NCBI GenBank assembly: GCA_001599595.1
Contig: BCHH01000021.1
Location: 242,287-306,286 of the forward strand
Reading direction: 5' to 3'
Origin: Beverwykella pulmonaria
Taxonomy: Eukaryota > Ascomycota > Dothideomycetes > Pleosporales > Melanommataceae
Length of the DNA stretch: 64,000 bases
Shown here: positions 24,471 through 35,453 of the stretch, one piece after another
Numbering within the stretch: the first letter of the stretch is position 1
How the letters are laid out: every line of letters begins with the position of its first letter
Translations under genes and position numbers: made by a program
Notes under the pieces: generated by a model
What the model saw: the letters and a program-made list of their open reading frames with translations, nothing else
What the model was told of the DNA's origin: nothing
Databases searched by the model: none

Positions 24471-24593
24471 AAGTCATTAGCCACCCAGCGATCCGAGCTC
24501 TGCTGGGGTATGGTCGAACTATTTTCGAAGGCGATAACTCTGTCAAAAATCAATTGATTTTGAAGCTTTTCGGTTTTATAGAGACCTTATATA

Positions 24594-24995
24594 CAGTAGA
24601 TATATTGGAGCTGTTAAAATTCTAGTAGTGGGTTGATCCGCCCTTCTGCTGGATGACTTCCTTCATACGCTTGGACCAACTAAGTATACATGCACAGTAA
24701 TCTTGAGGTGTAATTTTTGCCCATTCTTCCTGTAGGATAGCCTCCATTTGTTCCCAAGTAGTAATATATTCTCGTTGCTTTGATATGCGCAGCTTTATAA
24801 TCCGCCAGAGGTTCTTAATTAGGTTAAGATCAGGGCTCTGTGCAGGCCAATCCATCCTTATTATATCATAATCATCTATGTACTTTTGCGTCACCTTTGC
24901 CGTGTGTATAGAGGCTCCATCCTGCGTCCATATTGCAATCCCGCGATCCTTAGTCAGCTTCTCATAGAAGGGGATGCCAACATTATGTAGAATCT
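24594..24995 (-). mobile_element. Tc1-type (DD34E) transposase 3' fragment, inactivated
   Basis: Minus-strand frame from about 24994 to the stop at 24622 encodes the C-terminal third of a Tc1-like transposase: IWTQDGASIHTAK (second catalytic Asp), DWPAQSPDLN..NLWRIIK and the tail QQKGGSTHY. The residue 35 positions after the Asp, where DD34E enzymes have Glu, is Lys (AAG), so catalysis is lost. The N-terminal two thirds are missing upstream of about 24995. The probable element end is the TA-flanked CAGTAGATATATTGGAG at 24594. The other end is not visible. Confidence 0.7.
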
Positions 24996-26028
24996 AGCAA
25001 TACTTGTGTGAGTTGTTGTGAAACAGAATAATTATGAGAGCGTTAGCTATTTTGGGTTGAGTAGGATCGCCGTGGTTTGTTGGGACGACAGTTCGAGCGC
25101 GCCTGTGTGGACAAAAATCGTTTAATTGAGAGGGAACTCATATGACGCTGTTACTTTTGTGTAGGAGTTTCCTCTCACACCAAAGGGCAGAGTGATATGA
25201 AAAATGTACCAGCAGTCTTTCGCTGACATGGCTATTCACCTGCCGAGCCTGGCTCTTGGTGAGAAGCATGCACCCTAACCCTAAATCATACTTGCTGGCA
25301 TTTTATGACTCTATCTGTATCTTTAGTGATGAAAGTATATATATGACAGAGGGGTGAGGCGGCTTAGAAGATGAAGTAGAATAAATAAATTCAATAGGTA
25401 ATTAGACCGATGAGCAATAGGTAGGGACCAGAGACAGATTGAATCATCGAGCGTCAACGGACGACAACTTGCAAGTGCTATGAGGAACATGGTCTTTTAT
25501 TTCCTCTGTGCGTGGGGACAGGCACGTGTATCGACCTGAATGATATGCTTTTCATGATCGATATTGATATCCATCACACTTTTTGTATTCATTCCACTTC
25601 ATTTCGTCCCCTATCTACTCCACCTAGATACCCCACTCATTCATTCGAACTATTCAATACAAGCGGCGCAATACCACTTCATTGGTTTCATGTTGCGCGC
25701 CGCTCCAAAAGGGAAACTAGACGTGATAGGTCCACCAGTGACCAATGAAGAGGGGTAACTCGAAAGAAAGAAGAAACGGCCACTCATATTTGTACATCGC
25801 TTAGAGACTCCGTTCCATTCGGCAAAATAAAAAGGAAAATGAATAGAGTTGAAAGATTTTTTCAAACCCTGATATCGTTTGCTATTCCATTCCGCAAATA
25901 TCATGGTTCCTATCCATGCCTAGGTAGCTTGACTCCTGAATAACTTGAGCAAAACTCCATGTCGTCATCTGTCATCCATTATGTGCTGAAAGTTCCAAAA
26001 CGCCGTTGGCATAGCCGGAGCTCTTCCA
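24996..26028. other. Gene-poor tract with a two-unit telomere-like repeat
   Basis: About 1 kb between the Tc1 fragment and the 3' end of the Scd6/LSM14 gene. It contains CCCTAACCCTAA at 25273-25284 (two vertebrate/fungal-type telomere units) and otherwise AT-rich, featureless sequence. The part just above 26028 would be the LSM14 3' UTR. Confidence 0.5.
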
Positions 26029-28129
26029 TTACACGGCCGGCGTCTCACTGAACGCTGCACCGCCACGCCCCCGAGGTGGACCACGTGCGCGGAAGCCACC
26101 AAAGCCTCCACGGCCACGGCCACGCCCGCGACCACGGCCACGATATCCGCCGCGGAATCCATCAACGCTGCCTTGGCCGAATGTCTCCATATTCTTCTTC
26201 CGCTCTTCAGTCCGGAACTCCTGACCACGTCGACTGGCAGCCTCCTCCCTATCTTTCAGCTCACTGGAGATGTTGTCGAAGAAACTGGAGCCCTTATCGT
26301 ACGACGCCATCGGAATAACAACATCCTTCTCTTCTGCAGCTCCATTGGTATGACCATTCGTTGCTGACTCTGCAGCCGGCAGCGAAGAGACCTCGCCGAG
26401 AGGGGAGCCAGTTGAAATGGCTTCTTTGGCAAGGTCTTGCTTATTAAATTTAGCGTTGGCGGTTTCGAAGTCGTAGTCAGTTGTTGGAACTTCCATCTTC
26501 ACTTGCTGGTGTCCACCCCTACCGCCTCCTCGCGGGGCACGACCTCCACGGGCGGCATATCCTCCAGTCCCGGGCTGTCTTCCGTGTCGGATCTGATCAT
26601 CTGCACGCATTTCGTTCACCTTCTTAGTTAGATTGTCGAGTGGCTGTGAAGGCCTGCCTCCCTGTGCGAGGTCTAGCTTTGCCATGGCGGCAGCAACTGC
26701 TGCCGTAGCTGCCTGTGTTGCACTATGGTAGCTCTGGGCAGGATTTGTCGGAGCCTGCGATGGCTGGGTAGCTGGAGCGGCAGACTGAGGATGAGCACGA
26801 GGCACGGTCTTGTTCATGCGTGGGCTGGGAAGAGGAATAGCCGGGACTATGCGACCGCCCCTAGGCCCGGTCGGTACAGTCTTGTGAGATCCAGATTGAC
26901 CAGGTTGTGTTGGAGGAGGTGCGAGCGCAGCGGCGACATCGGGCTTCGAATCATTGGGTGGTGGCGGGGCTTGCTTTGGAGCGCCAGCGGCTGGGGCGGT
27001 GGCAGGAGGAGTAGGAGTTTTTTCAGTTGCTTTCGCACCAGTTTTGCTCTCTGAAGCTGTAGTGGCTACATCCGCTTCGGCGGCTTTGGGTTGCGTATTT
27101 GCTTTCCCATCTTTGCTCACTGGTGGGCTTGTCGGGACAGACGATTTCGGTCCTGGATGCGGTTGACCCTGATTCTGATTTTGATTCTGTTGTCCAGGTG
27201 GGCCAATTGGCATGGGAGGGGAGAAGGCTCCTGGAGGCTGGTTAAATCCCTGCCCAGGAGGATACCACCCTGGAGGCGCTCCGTATGGGCCGGGCATACC
27301 AAAACCACCAGGGCCGGGCGGGAATGGAGGGGGCGCGCCAGGGAAACCACCTTGAGGCCCGAAGCGCGGGTTCTGGAAATGCTGACCAAATGGTGGTGGT
27401 GGGTATCCATGAGGCGGGAATTGGCCGGGTGGAGGAAAGTTCTGCGGCGGGGGTTGATGCTGGCGCTGTTGGGGCGGCTGCTGTGGTGTCTCGGAGGGAA
27501 CACTCTCCTGGCGGGTTTGAGACTGTTGAACCTGTGGCACATATTTCATGTCAGCAATTCTCTTTTTAATTGCGTCGAAACAAGGCTATTGAAATCTTAG
27601 GTGTCTCAGAAGGAAGGCAACGGAAAATATCCACATGGTTTTGCGCTCTCGGTGGTTTAATGATTTACATCCGAAAATTTTACATCACTGGACGGGGACT
27701 AAAGGTAGTTGAGGTAGACTTACTCCAATGATGGCCGGGTCGGCGGGCATGGGCGGCGGCGCAGGCTTCTCCTTGGGCGCGTCCTCGATGCGAAGGTCCT
27801 TCACATCGCTACCGCGGAACACAATCTGCTCGTAGACAGCGTCCGACGCGGGAAACTCATCTTTGCCACCGCCGCGACGACCTTCGCTGCCGAACGAGCG
27901 CACATTGTCGAGTGAGACGGTCGACTGTTCTGAATTGATCTCGACGAGTGTGCCGACGTATCTGCGAGGAGTCAGCACGCATGCCTGGCCTCAATCGCGA
28001 TCTCAATGGTTGTGGACTAACCGTATGTCGCTCTTCGAGACGAGCGATATGCGAGACCTGCGCGTTGACCGTCAGCTGGAGCTCAAGCTTGGTTGAGGGA
28101 GCTGCGACTGACCCTATGAACTCGGACAT
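26029..28129 (-). CDS. scd6: Scd6/Sum2/LSM14-family mRNP protein (LSm, FDF, RGG)
   Basis: RNA-binding protein of P-bodies and translational repression (family knowledge). Exons: 28129-28113 (17 nt), 28057-28022 (36 nt), 27961-27724, then a large exon ending at 26029 whose acceptor is most likely 27562 (start 27561) or 27586 (start 27585); about 607-615 aa. Splicing the tiny exons gives MSEFIGSRISLVSKSDIR then YVGTLVEINSEQSTVSLDNV, the LSm14 domain. Then come a Pro/Gln/Gly-rich linker, the FDF motif in DYDFETANAKFNK, an FFD-like box (SYDKGSSFFDNIS), a TFG-like box (ERKKNMETFGQGSVDGFRGG) and a C-terminal RGG tract. A central RGG/GGRG patch is also present. Shares a 301-bp divergent promoter with the PEX39-like gene. 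Confidence 0.88.
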
Positions 28130-28430
28130 TGTGGGCAGTAGAACACTGCAGGTAAGATCGACGTTGTAGAGGCCAATAAAGAGAATAGGAGAGGTGGAGG
28201 CGAGAGGGAGGGCGATGGAGTGGAGGGAGGTGCGGTGTGAAGTGTGAAGGAGAGAGTTTTGTGGGCGTGGAAGAAGGATCACCGTCAGGTCCGCTTGCGG
28301 CTGGCTTGGGCTTCGCGCCCCGGCAGCACTTCGGCTTTTCCCCGGCCCCCGCGCAATATCACTCGACAAGTCCAACGTCGACTATCGCCTTCACTTCACA
28401 TGTGGCTGCCCTAGCCCTCCACTACTCGCC
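28130..28430. promoter_or_regulatory. Compact divergent promoter, LSM14 / PEX39-like
   Basis: 301 bp between divergent ATGs. It must contain both promoters and 5' UTRs. Nothing specific recognised beyond purine/pyrimidine-rich blocks. Confidence 0.5.
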
Positions 28431-29021
28431 ATGAGTGTCCTTGGAGCTGCCGATGGCCTGGACGACCTGTACCGGGCCCTCGAGGCCTACGACTGGGACA
28501 ATGACGTCGAGTTCCAGTCTGGTCTGAGTGCCATTCTGGGCAGCAACAGCTCGCCTGAGCAAGCTACGGAGCTGACGTTGCGCGCTCGATGCTTCTACTT
28601 TGCGAGGTAGGCTTTTTATGTTGAGGAAGAGCGATATAATTTTGCTAATTAATGCAGGAAATACTCCATGAACATCGATTTCGACGCTTATAAAGCATAC
28701 CGCAACGCCCGAGGTCGACCGTCTGTTGTGCCAAATGGTGTGCAAGCGACCACAGTCCCTGCGAGTGCTGAGCCTGCGGGTGGAATATTGCCAACGCCTT
28801 CCTCGAACCCAAATGAACCCCCGGCGCCGTACCCGACCTCGTTCGCGCACATCGTGGAGCTGGTGACGACAGGCCAACCAATACCGGGGATCAAGGAGAT
28901 TCCGAGCACAGTCCTAGTAGGACAAGGAACACAGCCGGCTAAGACAAGGCGGAAGAAGCCATGGGAGAAGGATGAGGCCCCAACATCTGCTCGGGGGGAC
29001 AATGAGGGCACGACTACTTGA
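28431..29021 (+). CDS. PEX39-like peroxisomal import cofactor (KPWE-motif protein)
   Basis: 179-aa protein from two exons, 28431-28606 and 28658-29021, with a 51-bp GT-AG intron joining LRARCFYFAR to KYSMNIDFDAYKAYR. The N-terminal half has a conserved GLDDLYRALEAYDWDNDVEF motif. The C-terminal half has HIVELVTTGQPIPGIKEIP followed by a basic RRKKPWE (KPWE at residues 159-162). The combination of an Ile/Pro-rich IPGI..IP segment and a terminal [R/K]PWE motif is what I know for the PTS2-import cofactor PEX39 (yeast Yjr012c, human C6orf226), which binds PEX7 and PEX13. Assignment rests on these short motifs, so it is tentative. It is short, charged and without membrane segments, consistent with a soluble cofactor. 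Confidence 0.65.
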
Positions 29022-29391
29022 TGCGTGATGATGGGCCGTATTTCACGAGTAAAACGAGTCCAGATTGGATACCCTCCATTAGCAGATGCAATGTTCGTTC
29101 AGAAAATGAATGTAAATGGCACATATGGACCAAGGAAGGAGCTCACGAAAAAACAAAAGGCTGGAGGAGCTGTACATTTCCTTCCATGCGCTATGTGTAC
29201 CGAATTCCAATCCATATATCAGGGTATAAGTTGCTTATCCGGGCTTAACCAAATACAAGTAAGCCAAAGCCAAAGCCAAATGAGCGGCCAAGTCTCAAGA
29301 CAATCCATTCCAAATCCATCCGTGGCGTTCACAAGCCGTCCAAAGTAGTCCAAACTCTAATCCAAATACAAGAAATCCCTACCCTAGGCCC
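29022..29391. other. Intergenic, convergent 3' ends
   Basis: 370 bp between the converging PEX39-like and Abp2-like genes. Contains a short (AAGCCA)3-type run at 29261-29279. No gene seen. Confidence 0.5.
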
Positions 29392-32300
29392 TTAGAGCAC
29401 TGCCTCAAGAATCTTCTCCTTCAAACTCTTCGATTCCTCCTGACTCTCCCAAAGCTTCCTCTGAGCTTCAAGGAATTTCGTCTTCCAGCCCATCGCCGTA
29501 TTCTGATTTTGATCCTGTTTATCCGTTTCTTGCACAGCTCCTGCTCCGTTCCTTTCCCCACTGCCGCCATACTCGACCGAAGCTGCCGAGAGTGTTTTGG
29601 CCGTCCATTCGCCTGCTAAACCTCCAAAGGCAACGGCAAAATACACGTCAAATGTTTCTTTAATGCTTCCACTATCGTTCAGGCCGTCTGCGTCCTCGTC
29701 GTCTTCGTCAATAAGGTCTTCATACCCGTCGGCGCCGATCCGGAATCTAGAGCATTCAACCCTTCTAACACCTCCGTTCGGTCCACCGATACCCAGTCCA
29801 ATGACTGAACTTAGGCCTAAACAGCTGCTAATAGCAATGTTTAATATCTGGTCACTCATAACCTTAGCCGGAGAAGTAGGACCAGTGGTAGGCTTAGCAT
29901 AGAGGGGCTGAAGGATGGCTGAAGCAAGATTTTTAGCTTCAGTGCCCCGAAGCCTCTTCCGACGGCCACGCAGAGGGGCTCGGATGAGTTCAGCGGCAAG
30001 GGCACGGTTGAGCGTCTCAGAAGGTAGTTGGGGTAGCGGCGACGGGGATATGGCTTGCGGAACTTGCGATCGAGGAGATATTTGCGACGGAGTCTGTACG
30101 TGCTGTTGGTGTTGTTGAGCCTGATCAGTGCCAGTCTCAAAGAAGCTCCCAGGTGAGTTTCGACCAGTGTTGGCGCTAATTGACGACGGTGGTAGGCTTG
30201 TGCTTGGTGTTGGGTCTTGCTCCCCGTTCACGAGTACAGTTGGGGTAGCGAGCCGGACTGGATTGCCCACATTCTGTGGGACTTGGAGACTTAATCTATG
30301 TGGTCTCTGTGAGTTTTGTAGAGATGCTTCAATTGTGTGTGGTGACACGGCGGAGGCTGGTGTTGGCGGAAACCGGAAGTGATGATCTGGCATTGGTGGA
30401 TCGGACTGCGCTCGTTCTACGATCGGGGTCAGGTTACCAGGATTCCTGTTCATATCAATCGTAGGTCCTTCCTTGGTTTTCGGATTTGCGGGGAATGTAA
30501 CGAAGGGACCATCGCGAACGGAGCGGTTACTTGGAGGCCGACCGCGCAGCTTCCCGGATGAAGAGGTATTATTGCTGGGCCAAGCTGATGAGACAGCTGG
30601 GCCATGGCGACGTCGTGAGCGGGTTTTCGAACTTGAAGGAGTAATTGCTGATTGTGGTTCGTCAAAAAAGTCAGGATGTGCGGATTGGGGTGTAACGGCA
30701 GACAGTGGATGAGGGGTTGTCGGGTGGTCCTGGGTATTAAGCCGCCAACGAATCTGTTGGCCCGACATCGGAGAAGCAGAATATGGTGTTAAGTTCTTGC
30801 CAGGGTGCATCCTACCCGGCGCTGATGCAGCGGTCATTGCGGACGAGGGCGTGATAGCAGACGCTGTCCATGGATCATGCGTGTTAAGGAAGCTGTCCAT
30901 ATGATCTGGATGAGCGCTGTTTGGATATGCGGACTGAGGTTGTAGGACGTTTCCAAAAGGAACTGAGGTGTCCAGTTGCGGCCGTTTCCGAGGTGGAGTG
31001 CCGTCGGTCATGTCCATCTCGTCTTCTCCCTCTTCTGCTTTCCGGCGGCCGCGTTTTGGTCTGAACTTTGGGTCAAGCGCCCGTATTGCTAGATCCTCTT
31101 CTAGCGGGACACCGTCACGGCCATTTTCGGGAAAAGGGTTGTGCGGCGGAGGTATATGCAGGTAATAGGGATGCTGCTTGCCAAGGAGGTACTCGAAGAA
31201 AGAGTCGATGTGCATAGCGCGCATCCATCGCTAGAAGAAATCAGCAAAGTAAAATGCTATTATATGCTGAAACTTTGGAAAGCGGAAGGATTGAGAAGTT
31301 GAATTGCAAGGTATTGAGTAAAGTGTGAACGGAAATTGTATACGGCGCAGCATGAGTGCCAGCGATGTGCTGACACTACATCTTTAAAAGCTGGCAGACC
31401 ATTGCATTAGAGAGAATGCAACGCTCTTTGATCGTTGGCATTGGCCTTGTCGAGCATTGAATTTTGGGCTCTGCATAGAGAGGTGACGACGTCGCTTATT
31501 GTAGTTTCCTTAATTGGTAACGGGGTTGATGCATTGTCGATCATGAATCCTCTCCGGGAGGTTGGAACCGACTGGCAGCCTTTCTACGTACCAGAGGTGC
31601 ATAAAGTTGCAGTGGAATTGTAACTGTTCTAGAACGTATGCAAAGGCGCAAAACCTTGGCGTCGACAGTGGAAATGGAAAATGACAGAAACGCGAACGCT
31701 GACAAGTAAAGAACGAAATGCATCTCACCTTCAGTCGCACAGAGTACTGCTGCACCTTCTGAGTGCTCTGTCCTTTGTCGGTATCTGGAGGTTCCACACC
31801 AAGATCTAGTGCCAGCTGCGTCCACGTCTTGATCTCTTTTGCATCGAACTTCCGTATCAACTCAAATAACGCCCACGTACTGAACGCTTTTCCATCGCTT
31901 TTTGGAGGGGTTCGAAACAGTTTCGTCAATTCGGAGGTATCGGTTGAGGTTGAAAAACTAGGATTACAGTATAGTATGAAGGTGGCATAAGCGTCGTCAA
32001 TCGTATCGTCGGAGACATCTCGTGAGGGTGCGGGGCGGTCGTTTGGGACGAAACTGGGTGTTATCTGGTTTGGCTGGCTGGTGGGAGATCGGGCAGAGAA
32101 GCGCGGGGACGCGTTGGAGGGGGTCGAGGGGGTCTGCGAGCTGCGAGACATGTCGCCATAGAAGTTGTGGGTAAGATGATTGCTGTTGAGCGAGGCATTG
32201 TCGGGCTGGAGGAGGTGCGACGAGGCAGACTGGTGCACTGAAGTCATCGGCGCGTGTCCATTACGGTTGGCACCTGAGCTTTGGTCGAGGCCCGGATCAA

Positions 32301-32439
32301 TTGCTGGTACAGCGGGATGCCGAAAGGGCGAAAAGGCCGGGCTGCCGTTGCTGCCAGGGTGGTCGTAGTGGGCGTGCGCGTGGGATGAAAGATGTAAATT
32401 ATGTTCCGACTCTGGGCCAGCGCCGAAGTCGACTTGCAT
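29392..32439 (-). CDS. ARS-binding protein 2 (Abp2)-like nuclear protein
   Basis: 849 aa from two exons, 32439-31729 and 31230-29392, separated by a 498-bp intron, long for this window. The junction joins TQKVQQYSVRLK to RWMRAMHIDSFFEYLLGKQH, an uninterrupted conserved block together with the preceding DDAYATFILYCNPSF and FSTWALFELIRKFDAKEIKTWTQLA. I recognise this as the fungal ARS-binding protein 2 type, named for the fission yeast origin-binding protein. After it come GRRKAEEGEDEMDMTDG and a basic GPAVSS/GKLRGRPPSNR patch (AT-hook-like GRPP), then a long Ser/Pro-rich disordered region, a second LRGRRKRLRG basic patch and a C-terminal coiled coil (KFLEAQRKLWESQEESKSLK). Presumably a nuclear DNA-binding protein; the role in filamentous fungi is unclear. 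Confidence 0.75.
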
Positions 32440-33517
32440 GATTCTGGAAGAAATGAGGGCAATATGAGCTGGGTCCGGTCAGCACGCCATGGACCTTTCG
32501 AGTAATGTTTCGCCTTGCGCTAATCGCAATAGCAAGCCATCAAGTATAGCAGACAGAGGGCGAGCGATAGGCTGAGGTGAGACGGCTCTTGTCTATTGTC
32601 CAGAAGGTATTGTGTTCCTAGCTACAGAGGGCGGCTTCTGGCGCGCGCAATGCCAGACAGTTGGCTGGCAGGTCCGCGGTCCAGCGCGACTTCCTCGACG
32701 GGAGAATGCGATGCGCGCGGCGCGGTCGCTGGGATACGGTCGCGAACGGGAGGTCCCGGGGCTCGAGGCAGTTGAGACAGGAGCGCGCACTGGCGATGCG
32801 ATGGCGATGAGGTTGGGTGGTGAGCGCGGTCGAGCTGGTGGTGGAGCTTTGGATGCCAAGCAGTCAATCTATTTCTGGAACAGGATCCCTGTCACCACAG
32901 CGGCAACAGAAACGACCATGTCTCCTCACCACTTTTGACTGGCTCACTTCCACGTTGTGCCATGTCTATATACTGTATACGAGGTAGCCCTTTCCATCTT
33001 GTTCTATTGGGTCTCAGTGCCACCCGGATTCTAGCTGTCACATACCACCACCTAAGCTGTTCATGACCGTACCTGGGTCATCGATGTGTAACACGTGGTA
33101 GACATGGGCGTGGATGTTTGCGTCGTTCGAGGATTCAAGTGCATGATGAAAACCGACATCCCTGATACGGGCTATCAGTGGTTGGCGCAAACTGGTGCTT
33201 GGTTGGACCGTATATATGCAACACCAAACAGAGTCGCTATAAACACTATCCAGAACACGTGGGATCTACTCCACATCATCACATCTAAGCAAAACCTTCA
33301 GAAACTCATGCAAAGACCCTTCTGACGGATACAATAAAATATAGTGGGGTTATACTGCTCAATTTACCTTTGGCGATGCTTGTTTCACTACTGCCGGGAT
33401 GTTCGCCCGGATGTGAGATCTGGGTGCTGACATCCAAACTCTAGGCAAGCTGGCGAGGCAGGTCAAACATAGAACACAGGCGGCAAGCGTTTTGAATTGC
33501 ATCCGAATGGTTTGCTA
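32440..33517. promoter_or_regulatory. Intergenic: Abp2-like promoter and P450 3' flank
   Basis: 1.08 kb. The left part should be the Abp2-like promoter. Two overlapping GC-rich open frames (32612-32938 plus, 32593-32867 minus) have no family resemblance. No repeats found. Confidence 0.4.
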
Positions 33518-35077
33518 TTAGTCGCCACCAGAATACCTCAAAGCCGCAAGCCTCTCCTCCCTGGGGACCATGTTACACTTGAATTGTTTTGGATGGCTAG
33601 TGAGGCCGTTCGTCAACTCCACCTTTGGGACCTCCTCCTCTCCAGTCACTGCATCTCTACATCTCTCAATGCGGATAACAGAGAGTAGACTAGCGACCAC
33701 GATCCAAACACTAGCTTCCGCTAAATACTGACCTACACATACGCGTCTACCGAAGCCGAATTGACCCTTCGGGAAGGGTTCACCGCGACCGCCCTCCGAT
33801 TGCGGAATGTACCGATCTGGATCGAACTCATCTGGGCTTAAGTAGATACGCTCGTCGTGCGTCATTGCTCTCGCATTTGCGTATACGAACGAGCCCGCGG
33901 GAATGAAGAAGCCGTTGTACACGTCGTCTTGGAGACTCCGGTGCGGAACTCCGACGGGAGACACAGGACACCACCGCAGCGTTTCCTGCACGATGTAGTC
34001 TATATACGGCAAATTGGGCCGATCAGCGAACGTGGGTAACCGTCGAGGTCCTACAACGGCATCAATCTCGGCCTGCGCTTTCTCCTGTATATCTGGACGT
34101 AGCACCATATTGAGAACGAAGACAACCAAAGTGCTCCATGTCGTATCTTGGCCCGCCGCATAGACGGCTCCTCCGGCACCTTTGATGTCCTCGATGGTCA
34201 TTTCCTCTGGCTCTCCTTTGTCCAGCTTCTTCTGTCTTTCAGCTAACAGTGTCCGGACAAGTGAGACCTCCATCGACTGCTTCTCGCCAAGAGCATAAGG
34301 AGCCTCGTGGATCTGCCGAATGGCCCATCGCCAATCTCTCGCAAACTTTAGGCTTCGATCCCGCACAAGCCAATCAGGGAAGCTCTTGAGAATGGGAAAG
34401 AAGTCCACTAACGTCCCCGCTGGAGCCCCACTATGACCAAGAGCATACGAGGCGTCAATAGCCATTTGTATGAAGGGGTCAGTGTCATCGTTGATTTCAA
34501 CACCAAAGCCAATCCCCATTACTATTGCCGTTGCAAACCTCCTTAATAGCCTTTCCCAGTCCTCGGGGTTCTTGACAATGCCTTTAAGTAGCACCCTCGT
34601 TTCCTTCTCTTGAAGAGGCCGGTACTGGATAATGCTGCTTTTTTGGAATGTCTTCTGGAGTATCTTTCGGTGGATACGAAATTTGGGTCCCCAACCGAGA
34701 AATGTGAGAGTCATGCTCCAGCCCATAACCTCGAAGAGCACGAAACGAGGCCTGTCGCAGTAATTGGCTCCACGCTTATCCATCAAATCAGTGGCCGCTT
34801 GAACACTGTTAAGCACCACCACAGGCTGCCCGAGGACATTGAACGACAAGACATCGCTTCCAAGCTCTTTCGATAATTTTTGGTAGTAGAACTCGGGGTT
34901 GTCGCTGGGAATAATTCGAAGATGTCCCAATACTGGTTCGCCTTTCGGTCCAGGTGGAAGCGGCAGACCTTTGGATCTGCGCTTGAACGCGTAGAATGAC
35001 GTAACTCTCCATACAGTGAATGCCACTATTATGAAAGCGACCGTGGAGAGACGCGGGTGAAGACTTAGAAGTACCAT
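33518..35077 (-). CDS. Cytochrome P450 monooxygenase, intronless
   Basis: 519 aa in a single exon. N-terminal membrane anchor (about residues 8-28), proline hinge LPLPPGPKGEP, I-helix GGAVYAAGQDTTWST with the usual acid-Thr pair, K-helix ETLRW (ExxR), FDPDRY, and the heme loop FGFGRRVCVG with Cys447. All canonical residues are present, so it should be active at the ER. The start is ATG 35077; an upstream in-frame extension begins with GTG. It resembles the O-methylsterigmatocystin-oxidoreductase-like group of fungal P450s, but the clan cannot be assigned by eye. It is divergent from a homogentisate-dioxygenase-like gene across a promoter with three CTTGCCGG/TTGCCGG sites, suggesting it hydroxylates an aromatic acid before ring cleavage. 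Confidence 0.9.
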   Translation of the reverse strand: MVLLSLHPRLSTVAFIIVAFTVWRVTSFYAFKRRSKGLPLPPGPKGEPVLGHLRIIPSDNPEFYYQKLSKELGSDVLSFNVLGQPVVVLNSVQAATDLMDKRGANYCDRPRFVLFEVMGWSMTLTFLGWGPKFRIHRKILQKTFQKSSIIQYRPLQEKETRVLLKGIVKNPEDWERLLRRFATAIVMGIGFGVEINDDTDPFIQMAIDASYALGHSGAPAGTLVDFFPILKSFPDWLVRDRSLKFARDWRWAIRQIHEAPYALGEKQSMEVSLVRTLLAERQKKLDKGEPEEMTIEDIKGAGGAVYAAGQDTTWSTLVVFVLNMVLRPDIQEKAQAEIDAVVGPRRLPTFADRPNLPYIDYIVQETLRWCPVSPVGVPHRSLQDDVYNGFFIPAGSFVYANARAMTHDERIYLSPDEFDPDRYIPQSEGGRGEPFPKGQFGFGRRVCVGQYLAEASVWIVVASLLSVIRIERCRDAVTGEEEVPKVELTNGLTSHPKQFKCNMVPREERLAALRYSGGD

Positions 35078-35453
35078 AATAGACACAATTTGTTTGTTGA
35101 GCTTCGTTGAGCTTCGTTGAGGTGTTGTATTGGATGCGCATCTCACGGCGGCCTATAGAAGGCTATGTATTCATTAGCCATTTGAGGAGGATGAGGATGA
35201 CTTTGCGATTTTCAGTTACACAGCAGAGTGAACTGGCAGTCCGGCCGATAGTGTTGCCGGTTGGTGTTCTGTGAGGGGAAGCTTGCCGGTTCGGACGCGA
35301 ACCAATCCCGAGCTGGCGTGGAATCTTGAGCTTGCCGGCCGGTTGCACTGTGCCTGCCTCAAGTCAACAGTGCAAGGCCACCTACAGTATATCAAAGATG
35401 CGTGTCCATCGGAGGCAGAGACACTACTGTATCTACCAATTCTTGTTTCCAAG
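35078..35453. promoter_or_regulatory. Divergent P450/HGD promoter with repeated TTGCCGG motifs
   Basis: 376 bp. TTGCCGG occurs at 35254-35260, 35283-35289 and 35332-35338; the last runs into CCGGTTG (CTTGCCGGCCGGTTG, 35331-35345). All three lie in the centre, between the two start codons, in the same orientation. A direct repeat GAGCTTCGTT occurs twice at 35099-35118, in the P450 leader. Confidence 0.55.

Noticed and set aside
29597..30712. Several plus-strand frames inside the Abp2-like gene
   Set aside because: Antisense shadows of a low-complexity Ser/Pro-rich coding exon.
32593..32938. Opposing GC-rich frames of 81-108 codons
   Set aside because: Composition artefact on both strands, without family resemblance or splice support.
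35078..35146. 23-residue N-terminal extension of the P450
   Set aside because: Begins with GTG and lies before the natural membrane anchor; ATG 35077 is preferred.
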